This document shows positions 13,828 through 20,189 of a stretch of 20,189 nucleotides of DNA, in pieces. The translations under genes were made by a program, and so were the position numbers. Location: positions 1 to 20,189 of the IMG/VR virus record IMGVR_UViG_3300027977_002762; one strand, written 5' to 3'. Origin of the DNA: a virus. The notes beneath the pieces are model-generated. The model was not told the origin of the DNA. It did not search any database and was given only the letters and a program-made list of their open reading frames with translations. Each line of letters opens with the position of its first letter. Positions within the stretch are counted from its first letter, which is position 1.

Positions 13828-14388
13828 TTACCTGAAGAGAAGTTGTTTAGTCTTGAGCAGATCAAAGTATTCTTTATTAAGAAATATGAGATTATTTTTC
13901 TTTGTAAAAGTCTTGACTTTAGCAAATGTAAAGCGTTCAATATTAACACTGTCCAAGTAAGATCTTATGCCGCTAATCACTTCTATGCCTCTGCCTTCAT
14001 TCTCAACCAGCAAGTGATCCAAGAATTCAAACGATATATTGGAACGGTAAACCTTAATGGGAAGCAATTTCTTCACTTTGCATAGTATTTGATCCAACAA
14101 TCTTTTCAAGTCCTCTTCTTTGAAATACTTCAAAAGCATCAATGGTTCCAATTGAGTGTTGTTAAAATATATAATGCTCTTTTCATTTGTTTTATTAGCC
14201 AGAAGATACTCACAAATGCCAAAAATAATATGATGGTAAAAAAACTGCTTGGCGTTTGTGGTTATTCTTTCCTTCAGGAGGTGATATTTGTGCAAATCGT
14301 TTATGATATCAACCTCCACCTTGCGCATTATAAAGTTAAAATTGATGAGTTGAAAATTATATTGCTTAAAATCAAGCTTTTTTAGCAT
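13828..14388 (-). CDS. Hypothetical protein, 186 aa
   Basis: A Lys/Leu/Phe/Ile-rich, probably helical protein that begins MLKKLDFKQYNFQLINFNFI and ends DLLKTKQLLFR. No catalytic motif, signal peptide or membrane segment is evident. KQFFYHHIIFGICEYLLA is the most hydrophobic stretch but contains two His and a Glu, so it is unlikely to span a membrane. An internal Met at residue 21 (MRKVEVDII) is an alternative start. The upstream CATAATAGAGT is weakly promoter- or ribosome-site-like. It sits between a GIY-YIG gene and a fibre gene. No family recognised. Confidence 0.6.
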   Translation of the reverse strand: MLKKLDFKQYNFQLINFNFIMRKVEVDIINDLHKYHLLKERITTNAKQFFYHHIIFGICEYLLANKTNEKSIIYFNNTQLEPLMLLKYFKEEDLKRLLDQILCKVKKLLPIKVYRSNISFEFLDHLLVENEGRGIEVISGIRSYLDSVNIERFTFAKVKTFTKKNNLIFLNKEYFDLLKTKQLLFR

Positions 14389-14413
14389 ACTCTATTATGC
14401 ATGAAACTAGAAA

Positions 14414-14827
14414 TTATTCAAGAAAATTCTTTGGTGGTCTTCCAATTCTGACATTTATGATTCCATTATAGTAATCATCTCTCAAAATCACATCTCTATC
14501 AAGTTGTTGCTTGATCTCAAAATAAGCCAATTCCCATTTTGAATTGCATTTTCTTAAAATTTTGAATATGAACTTGTCTTTGCCATATTTTATAATATCT
14601 GCATTAAGGTCATTAGAAGAGCTGGTATATGCCTTCCAATCTGATTCCTTTATCTCTATTCTCTTGTTCTTCTTTCCCTTCAAAGGCTTCCTTTTTAACT
14701 TGGATTTGCATTGTTTTTTTCCTATGTATTTTTTCCCGTTAACTGTATTTGTTATTTCGTAGATGAATCCAAAAGTGTCCATGTCAACAGAAACACCTTC
14801 AGTTAAAATCCAGTGACCTAAATCCAT
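14414..14827 (-). CDS. SegE-like GIY-YIG endonuclease
   Basis: The 137-aa protein has FGFIYEITNTVNGKKYIGKK (residues 19-38), the GIY...YIG core with FIY and YIG, a basic Lys/Arg-rich stretch after it, then KESDWKAYTSSSNDL, KYGKDKFIFKIL, ELAYFEIKQQL with the likely catalytic Glu, and DYYNGIINVRIG. This order matches the SegE-like GIY-YIG domain of T4-like phages, in which free-standing homing endonucleases cut DNA and spread between related genomes. There is no separate DNA-binding domain. The first 15 residues (MDLGHWILTEGVSVD) precede an internal Met16 that could be the true start; LTE followed by Gly also fits the (L/I)xE rule. Confidence 0.8.
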   Translation of the reverse strand: MDLGHWILTEGVSVDMDTFGFIYEITNTVNGKKYIGKKQCKSKLKRKPLKGKKNKRIEIKESDWKAYTSSSNDLNADIIKYGKDKFIFKILRKCNSKWELAYFEIKQQLDRDVILRDDYYNGIINVRIGRPPKNFLE

Positions 14828-14847
14828 ACTATAATTAGCGCAATATA

Positions 14848-15114
14848 TTAATTTACAACTTCTTTGCCCAGCCCGGGGAGAGGTCTGCGCATGATGCCCA
14901 TCTTTTCTTTTTTCTTCTTTTTCCCCATGCCCAAAATTTTTGGAATGCGTGCATCATTTGGGGCATAGATATCATTGGGTGATCCTGGCACTTTTCCTGC
15001 TGTGTCACCTATATCCAGAATGCCCCCACCAAACAAGCTGCCTATGCCACCAGCAACATTGGTTTCATTCAACGCTTGTAAAAACGCTTCTTCAAATATA
15101 TTAATTGATTTCAT
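14848..15114 (-). CDS. Small Gly/Lys-rich protein with capsid-targeting-like N-terminus
   Basis: The 88-aa product begins MKSINIFEEAFLQALNETNV; LNE followed by Thr fits the (L/I)xE pattern. It continues with a Gly-rich run (GGIGSLFGGGILDIGDT), a Pro/Asn-rich middle, and GMGKKKKKEKMG, a strongly basic patch that could contact DNA, before ending PLPGLGKEVVN. A head-internal, DNA-contacting small protein is a reasonable inference, like the T4 internal proteins, but no homologue was recognised. It diverges from uvsY; the two ATGs are 26 bases apart. Confidence 0.6.
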   Translation of the reverse strand: MKSINIFEEAFLQALNETNVAGGIGSLFGGGILDIGDTAGKVPGSPNDIYAPNDARIPKILGMGKKKKKEKMGIMRRPLPGLGKEVVN

Positions 15115-15129
15115 ATAACTCTATACTAT

Positions 15130-15136
15130 TATTTAA
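15130..15136 (-). promoter_or_regulatory. Possible late promoter-like box before the small basic protein
   Basis: Minus-strand TTAAATA lies 15 bases before the ATG at 15114, inside the uvsY divergent gap. The match to TATAAATA is weaker than at the other sites. Confidence 0.25.
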
Positions 15137-15140
15137 GTTA

Positions 15141-15533
15141 ATGCTACTAGAAGATTACATAAATGAGTTACAAGATGATTTGAAGATTGACGAATTAATT
15201 CTAAAGGAATATCAGCTCAAGTTGCCTGGCATCAAGCACAAATGGACAGGTCGATTAATCAGACACAAGATGGATATCAACGGGTTACGCAAGAAACGCG
15301 AACTTCTAAAGAAGGAATTGGTTGTTAAAATACAAGAACAAAGCCCTGTAAAATTGGCCTTGCCAGTGATTGAGCGCACAGCAGAGAAACACAGTGAAGT
15401 GATAGAAATCGATTGCAGAATAAAAGAATTGGAATTAATAGTTGAGTTGCTTGAAAAATCTGAAAGGACTTTGAGCTCTGCATCTTATGATATCAAGAAT
15501 CTTGTTGAGATTATTAAGCTTGAAACGACATGA
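15141..15533 (+). CDS. uvsY: UvsY-like recombination mediator
   Basis: UvsY loads the UvsX recombinase on single-stranded DNA coated with gp32. The 130-aa product starts MLLEDYINELQDDLKIDE, much like the T4 UvsY N-terminus (LEDLQEELKKD), is almost entirely helical and charged, and has nearly the T4 length (137 aa). An in-frame ATG at 15105 would add 12 residues from the divergent promoter gap and is less likely. It is directly followed by uvsW with an ATGA overlap (15530); uvsY and uvsW also lie close together in T4, which supports the call more than the sequence alone. Confidence 0.8.
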   Translation: MLLEDYINELQDDLKIDELILKEYQLKLPGIKHKWTGRLIRHKMDINGLRKKRELLKKELVVKIQEQSPVKLALPVIERTAEKHSEVIEIDCRIKELELIVELLEKSERTLSSASYDIKNLVEIIKLETT

Positions 15534-16999
15534 TAAATTTTGCATATGATCCCAAGAAGAACACAGGTATTCTTTCTGGTGATAAGTTTGAAGATATTAG
15601 AGAAGCATTTTCTGTAAAAAATGAAGCTGCTTTTTTTATTCGCAAGCGTTATGGCAGATTTTTACCCCAACGAACTTATGCCATCACACCCACAGGCAGA
15701 TTTGAACCTGGGTTATATTTTGAAATAAGAAAGTATCTCACCAACAATCAATATGTGGGTGATGTGAACACAGACAATAGTTTGTTTGAGCAAATTAAAC
15801 CTGCTCATAAATGGACATCAAGCCCGCATTATACAAATGATATAACACCTCTTGCCCTGCATCTAAGAGATTATCAGGAAGAGATAGTAAAGAAAGCTTT
15901 CTCAATTGGCAGAGGCACAATTGTACTGGCCACTGCTGGTGGTAAAACATTGACAGCTGCTTCCTTGCTTACCAAGATATTTCTTTTGCATGGATCAAAG
16001 TTTAAATGTCTCTACATTGTGCCTGACTTGGGATTGGTGGAACAAACATGCAAGGACTTTGCTTCATATAATGTGCCGTTTTCTGTGTGCAAGTGGACAG
16101 GCAGTAACCCCATAGACAGTGACATAGTGAACACAACAAATGTCATAATAGCTAATCTGGGCATATTACAAAGCAAAAACACAGATCTGTCCTGGATAGA
16201 GGACATTGACTGTTTGCTTGTTGATGAAGTGCATAAAATACGAAAAGGAAATGAAGTCAACAAGATCATAAAAAGAATAAAAACTTGTGTACGCTTTGGA
16301 TTTACTGGCACAATGCCAGAGAATTTAATTGACCAGTGGAATATCATAGGCAAGATTGGACCCATCATATATGAAAAGCATAGCTATGAGCTTCGTTTAG
16401 AAAATTATGTTAGCAATGTGGCTGTGCAAATTATTAAACTGTTGTACAGAGAAGATCCATTCAAGGATGCTGTCATTTCTTCCGCTAACTTGTATCGTGA
16501 AGAACAAAAGTTTTTAATGCGCAACATTTTTAGAAACACAGTCATTGGCAAGCTTTCCTGCAAACTTACAAATAATGTTCTCATATTGGTAGATTTTATT
16601 GAACATGGTGACACCCTGTATCATTCTATTAAAGAATTATGCCCCAATAAACAAGTATACTTTATTCGAGGAGAAGTGGAAATAACTGAAAGAGAGAAGA
16701 TTAGATCGCTCATGGAGGACAGATCTGATATTGTAGTTGTTGCCATTTCCAAGATATTCTCCACTGGCATCAATATTAAAAACTTGCATTACATTATTTT
16801 CTGTTGTGGCGGCAAAGCAAAAATCAAAATAGTCCAATCCATAGGAAGAGGTCTTCGGTTGCATAAGGACAAAGATAAGCTTATAATATTCGACATCGCC
16901 GATGAATTTAAATATAGCACTGCTCACTTGGAGAAGCGCATAGCCCTTTATGAAAAAGAACAAATTAAATACTCCATCAAAGAAGTCAATGAAACGTAA
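15530..16999 (+). CDS. uvsW: UvsW-like DNA helicase
   Basis: UvsW is the T4 superfamily 2 helicase that unwinds R-loops and branched DNA and shifts replication from origin- to recombination-dependent initiation. The 489-aa product shows an N-terminal region like T4 UvsW (IRKRYGRFLPQRTYAI then PTGRFEPGLYFEIRKYL), LRDYQEEIVKKA (Q motif-like), TIVLATAGGKTLTAAS (motif I, about 130-145), LLVDEVHKI (motif II, DEVH at 232-235), FGFTGTMPE (motif III), FSTGINIKNLHYIIF (motif V) and QSIGRGLRLHKD (motif VI, from 436). T4 UvsW is 587 aa, so this version is shorter. Its last 11 bases overlap the start of gene 55. Confidence 0.93.
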   Translation: MINFAYDPKKNTGILSGDKFEDIREAFSVKNEAAFFIRKRYGRFLPQRTYAITPTGRFEPGLYFEIRKYLTNNQYVGDVNTDNSLFEQIKPAHKWTSSPHYTNDITPLALHLRDYQEEIVKKAFSIGRGTIVLATAGGKTLTAASLLTKIFLLHGSKFKCLYIVPDLGLVEQTCKDFASYNVPFSVCKWTGSNPIDSDIVNTTNVIIANLGILQSKNTDLSWIEDIDCLLVDEVHKIRKGNEVNKIIKRIKTCVRFGFTGTMPENLIDQWNIIGKIGPIIYEKHSYELRLENYVSNVAVQIIKLLYREDPFKDAVISSANLYREEQKFLMRNIFRNTVIGKLSCKLTNNVLILVDFIEHGDTLYHSIKELCPNKQVYFIRGEVEITEREKIRSLMEDRSDIVVVAISKIFSTGINIKNLHYIIFCCGGKAKIKIVQSIGRGLRLHKDKDKLIIFDIADEFKYSTAHLEKRIALYEKEQIKYSIKEVNET

Positions 17000-17543
17000 A
17001 AAACAGAAGCAACCGGCAGAATCAGATGGTAATTCTACTGAAAATGTCCTAGATCCTAACAAGGTCGCAACTGCAGAATCTGCACCAACTGTGCGCAAAA
17101 AGGTTAAAGCCAAAGATAAGGTGCATTATGTAAATGGCAAAGAGTTTGAGGATGAAATAAGACAGTATTATAAATCTGGAAACATTACAGAGAAGCTAGG
17201 TGAAAGCTTGACAAAGATTGCCAACGGGTTATCTTATGCACCTAATTTTATTAATTATTCCTACAAAGATGACATGATAGGAGATGCCATTGTGAAGATG
17301 TTCTCTGCTCTAAGAAATCAAAAATTCAGGCTTGACACAGGGTTCAGTCCTTTCTCATATTTCACGACCATTGCATTTCATGCCTTTATCAACAGGATCA
17401 AGAAAGAGAATAAACATCATGCAGTGCTCAATGAATATCGTGACAAGGTGTACACTGAGCTAATGCTCAACCCAGATGACAACGGCAATACGTATAACAT
17501 ATACATTGAACCGGCAGACGGCAATTACAACAGTTCTGAGTGA
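16989..17543 (+). CDS. 55: Late-transcription sigma factor gp55
   Basis: gp55 binds host RNA polymerase and recognises late promoters (TATAAATA in T4) together with the sliding clamp. After a basic, Lys/Gln/Ala-rich, probably disordered N-terminus of about 40 residues comes HYVNGKEFEDEIRQYYKSG, then NFINYSYKDDMIGDAIVKMF, FRLDTGFSPFSYFTTIAFHA and FINRIKKENK. This is the sigma region 2-like arrangement of T4 gp55 and other phage late sigmas. The start at 16989 (MKRKKQKQ) gives 184 aa, close to T4 (185); an earlier in-frame ATG at 16950 would add 13 residues within uvsW. The stop TGA overlaps the GTG of gene 47. Its targets are probably the AATAAATA boxes across the window. Confidence 0.9.
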   Translation: MKRKKQKQPAESDGNSTENVLDPNKVATAESAPTVRKKVKAKDKVHYVNGKEFEDEIRQYYKSGNITEKLGESLTKIANGLSYAPNFINYSYKDDMIGDAIVKMFSALRNQKFRLDTGFSPFSYFTTIAFHAFINRIKKENKHHAVLNEYRDKVYTELMLNPDDNGNTYNIYIEPADGNYNSSE

Positions 17544-18613
17544 AGACTAAAAAAGAACTAACAATCAGCAATTCCAAAGTTTGCTGCATTGCCGATTTGC
17601 ACATTGGCGTGCATCAAAACAGTATCTTTTGGCATGAAACAGCTCTTCAATGGGCTTCATGGCTGAAAGATGAGTTGACTAAAAAAAATATCAAGGACAT
17701 CTTTATTCTGGGTGATCTGTATCACTACAGAGATGAAATTGCAGTCAATACCATACATGTGGTCAATCAAATTTTAAATCTATGGTCTGATTTTAATATA
17801 GTAATTCTGGTAGGTAATCATGATGCGTTCTACAAAGACAGAGCTGATATCAATTCTCTTTCCATTTTAAATGGATGGAAGAATATTACTGTCATAAGTG
17901 AGATTGAAACACACACAATACTGGGCAAAGAATGCACGTTTTTACCATGGGGTGCAGACATCAAAGCAGTACCAGAGAGTGATGTGTTGTTTGGTCATCT
18001 GGAAATTGAAACATTTAAAATGAACAGTCACAAGGCATGTGATCATGGCATAAAGACAAAAGACTTGCTTGCCAAAGCCAATCTCATCATGACAGGTCAT
18101 TTTCACCTCAGAGACGAAAGAAAATACAACAACAAGACAATAGTGTATGTTGGTAATCCCTTTGAAATGGATTTTGGTGACACAGGTTCAACCAAAGGGT
18201 ATTTTATTCTCGACTTTGAAGATCTGAGCTACAAATTTTATGAAAATCTTCTTTCACCAAAACATATCAAGCTCTCCCTTACTGACATAGCCAATTTAAA
18301 ATCCTTGAGTGCTACTGAAGTAAAAGACACAGTTAATAACAATATTGTTAAACTGGTCATCGATAAAAAGGTAACAAGTGATAACATTGATATTCTAATA
18401 CAAAAGATTTCAACCTACAAGCCATTCAATCTGTCAGTTGATTACACCGTGTATAATGACACTATCACTGTGAACGAAGACCAATCCTATGATCTCTCTG
18501 GGGTGGATACTATCAAAGCAATAGAAGAGTTCGTTACACTGCTAGATGTGGATAAAAAAGCTGACATCTCTCGGTATTGCATTGACCTGTACAAAAGAAC
18601 ACAAAGCACATGA
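17540..18613 (+). CDS. 47: Recombination endonuclease subunit gp47 (SbcD/Mre11-like)
   Basis: gp47 is the metallophosphoesterase subunit of the gp46-gp47 complex that resects DNA ends for phage recombination. The 357-aa product has the five motifs in order: CCIADLHIGVH (DxH), FILGDLYHYRDE (GD), ILVGNHDAFY (GNHD), LFGHLEIE (GH) and IMTGHFHLRDE (GHxH). A capping domain follows in the last 130 residues. Length is close to T4 gp47 (339 aa). The start is GTG at 17540, overlapping the gene 55 stop, and the end overlaps the gene 46 ATG by four bases, so 55, 47 and 46 look translationally coupled. Confidence 0.95.
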   Translation: MKTKKELTISNSKVCCIADLHIGVHQNSIFWHETALQWASWLKDELTKKNIKDIFILGDLYHYRDEIAVNTIHVVNQILNLWSDFNIVILVGNHDAFYKDRADINSLSILNGWKNITVISEIETHTILGKECTFLPWGADIKAVPESDVLFGHLEIETFKMNSHKACDHGIKTKDLLAKANLIMTGHFHLRDERKYNNKTIVYVGNPFEMDFGDTGSTKGYFILDFEDLSYKFYENLLSPKHIKLSLTDIANLKSLSATEVKDTVNNNIVKLVIDKKVTSDNIDILIQKISTYKPFNLSVDYTVYNDTITVNEDQSYDLSGVDTIKAIEEFVTLLDVDKKADISRYCIDLYKRTQST

Positions 18614-20189
18614 AAAACATCATCTTTAATAAGATTAGCATTAAAAACTTTCTTTCAGTTGGCAACCACCCTGTAACTGTGGACTTCAAAAGAGGTCTGC
18701 ACATCATCACAGGCATCAACAAAGATAAAGAAGACAGACGCAATGGTGTGGGCAAGTCTACTATTGCTGATGCAGTTTATTTTGCTGTGTTTGGTGAGAC
18801 GCTGAGAGACCTTAAAAAAGAAAATATCATCAATAATGTTAATCGTAAGAATTGTGAAGTATGTCTAGATGTAACCATCAAGAGCTTAGATCAGACAGAT
18901 GAGATACAAATCATTAGAACTCTAGAACCTTCCAAGTGCTTCATATTTGTAAATGGTGAAGACAAGACACGTGACAGCATTTCCAATACAAACATGTTTA
19001 TTACCAATCGGTTCAATTGTACACCTGAAATATTTCAAAATTGTGTCATCATGACCATAAACAATACTATTCCGTTCATGGCCAAAAAGAAACAGGAGAA
19101 GCGCAAGTTTATTGAAGATATTTTCAATCTGGGAGTTTTCGGTGACATGCTCAATCTTTTAAAAGTGGATGTGGCTGATAGTAAGAAAACGTTTGATATT
19201 GAAACAGCCAAACATGATGAAATACAAAAAACCATTTTAACTTATCAAAAACAAAAAGAAAACTCTGCTCTTGAAAGACAGAGAAAAAAAGAAAAATACG
19301 AAACCAGACAAACCAACAATGCAAAGGAAATCAAAGACAGTACTAAGGATCTTGAAAAATTTGTATTACCTGATGTTAAAAAAATTAAAGAAGAAATTGA
19401 TACACAAGATGCAAACTACAATAAAATAGATAAAAAGATACAAGACATTCGCCACACTATATCTGAGAGCACCACATTAATAGCACAGATTAACAAGAAG
19501 ATAAATTCTGTTGGCACAGACAAGGATGCTTGCCCCACATGTCTGCGCACAATAGAGGATACAGACAGAAATCATATTAAAAGTGAAAAGAAAAAGCTCA
19601 ATGCAGAGATTGAGGCACATGAAGACAGGATTACCAAGCTCAAGGAAGAAGAGAAACAATTTGTTGCTGCTCGCAACAAGTTGGATACTAAAATACAAAA
19701 TTTGCGCAATGAAGCATTCACATACAAATCAAAGCTAACAGAAAAGAAGAATCTGGAAGAAAGACTGGATCAACTTAACAAATGGCAGATCGAACTTGAG
19801 CAAGATCTAAAAGATATAGAAAAAGATTCTAGCGCTTTTGATAGCTTGATAGCTGAACAGAATGTCAGATTAGTAGATGTGAAGCGCAGCATAGAGACAA
19901 CCAATGATTCACTCAATGTTCTTGATATAGTTAAATTTGTAGTTTCAGAAGAAGGCGTCAAATCATACATTGTGAAGAAAATATTGCAGCTGTTCAATAC
20001 CAAGTTAGCGTATTATTTAAAGAAAATGGATGCCAACTGCACATGCGCTTTTAACGAATATTTTGAAGAAGAAATAGTGGATAACAAAGGCAAACAATGT
20101 TCATATTTTAACTTTAGTGGAGCTGAAAGAAAGAATATTGATCTGGCATGCTTGTTCACTTTCATGGACATAGACGACTTCAAGGTGAT
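18610..20189 (+). CDS. 46: Recombination endonuclease subunit gp46 (SbcC/Rad50-like), 3' end outside the window
   Basis: gp46 is the SMC-like ATPase partner of gp47. About 526 codons are present; T4 gp46 has 560, so only a short C-terminal part is missing, including the Walker B region. An N-terminal Walker A, ITGINKDKEDRRNGVGKST, runs about residues 33-51 with an inserted charged loop between GIN and NGVGKS. Long coiled-coil arms (about 195-300 and 320-430) flank the zinc hook DACPTCLRT with Cys308 and Cys311. FNFSGAERKNIDLACLF near 501-516 is the ABC signature (T4: FSEGEKARIDIALLF). The start ATG overlaps the gene 47 stop. Confidence 0.95.
   Translation, partial: MKNIIFNKISIKNFLSVGNHPVTVDFKRGLHIITGINKDKEDRRNGVGKSTIADAVYFAVFGETLRDLKKENIINNVNRKNCEVCLDVTIKSLDQTDEIQIIRTLEPSKCFIFVNGEDKTRDSISNTNMFITNRFNCTPEIFQNCVIMTINNTIPFMAKKKQEKRKFIEDIFNLGVFGDMLNLLKVDVADSKKTFDIETAKHDEIQKTILTYQKQKENSALERQRKKEKYETRQTNNAKEIKDSTKDLEKFVLPDVKKIKEEIDTQDANYNKIDKKIQDIRHTISESTTLIAQINKKINSVGTDKDACPTCLRTIEDTDRNHIKSEKKKLNAEIEAHEDRITKLKEEEKQFVAARNKLDTKIQNLRNEAFTYKSKLTEKKNLEERLDQLNKWQIELEQDLKDIEKDSSAFDSLIAEQNVRLVDVKRSIETTNDSLNVLDIVKFVVSEEGVKSYIVKKILQLFNTKLAYYLKKMDANCTCAFNEYFEEEIVDNKGKQCSYFNFSGAERKNIDLACLFTFMDIDDFKV

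Noticed and set aside
16637-17113. A 158-codon minus-strand frame over the end of uvsW and start of gene 55
   Set aside because: Both overlapped genes have strong motifs; the antisense product is Phe/Leu-rich low-complexity sequence without a family.
1-20189. tRNA genes, CRISPR arrays, insertion sequences, integrase or attachment sites
   Set aside because: No cloverleaf, regular spaced repeats, transposase or integrase motif was seen on either strand by eye; a tRNA search program would settle the first.

Overview
This window looks like part of the genome of a T4-like tailed phage (myovirus), most likely one infecting a marine bacterium. The strongest evidence is the block at 15141-20189: uvsY, uvsW, the late sigma factor gene 55, and the recombination nuclease genes 47 and 46, all on the + strand and joined by start/stop overlaps. 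The DNA is AT-rich, genes are packed with almost no gaps (the longest is about 110 bases, 369-480), and most starts lack a clear Shine-Dalgarno sequence. No tRNA, rRNA, insertion sequence, CRISPR array or convincing intrinsic terminator was seen.

Layout. (1) 1-2096: 7-deazaguanine genes around phoH. A partial queE-like radical SAM gene runs off the left edge, phoH diverges from it, and a queD-like gene converges on phoH. (2) 2031-4909: a minus-strand run with a 21-codon micro-ORF, a glycosyltransferase-like gene, a 57-aa gene, two small proteins with virion-type N-termini, and a fibre gene with a C1q-like tip. (3) 4966-6500: a second sugar-transferase-like gene and folE (GTP cyclohydrolase I). 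(4) 6511-9442: a second fibre gene, a retropepsin-like protease gene, a small deaminase-like gene and a probable virion protein. (5) 9434-13811: a minus-strand operon with a third fibre gene, a Pro/Ala-rich small protein, a possible PD-(D/E)XK-like protein, a ligase-like nucleotidyltransferase and an HxGH cytidylyltransferase-like protein. (6) 13828-15114: an unknown gene, a SegE-like GIY-YIG endonuclease and a small glycine-rich protein. (7) 15141-20189: the replication, recombination and late-transcription block.

How the genes fit together. FolE, QueD and QueE are three of the four enzymes leading from GTP to preQ0, which suggests the phage makes or boosts a 7-deazaguanine for DNA modification or tRNA; queC is not in the window. 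Gene 55 encodes the sigma factor that recognises T4-type late promoters, and AATAAATA/ATAAATA late-promoter-like boxes sit 5-8 bases before many start codons here, often built from the previous gene's TAA stop. Several otherwise unrelated proteins share short N-termini resembling the T4 capsid-targeting sequence that ends in (L/I)xE, so a set of enzymes (ligase-like, nucleotidyltransferase-like, nuclease-like) may be packaged in the head. Three fibre genes share an N-terminal anchor of the MADVTI..L type with unrelated distal parts, pointing to several alternative or co-mounted receptor-binding proteins.

All functions are read from motifs by eye; no database search was run.
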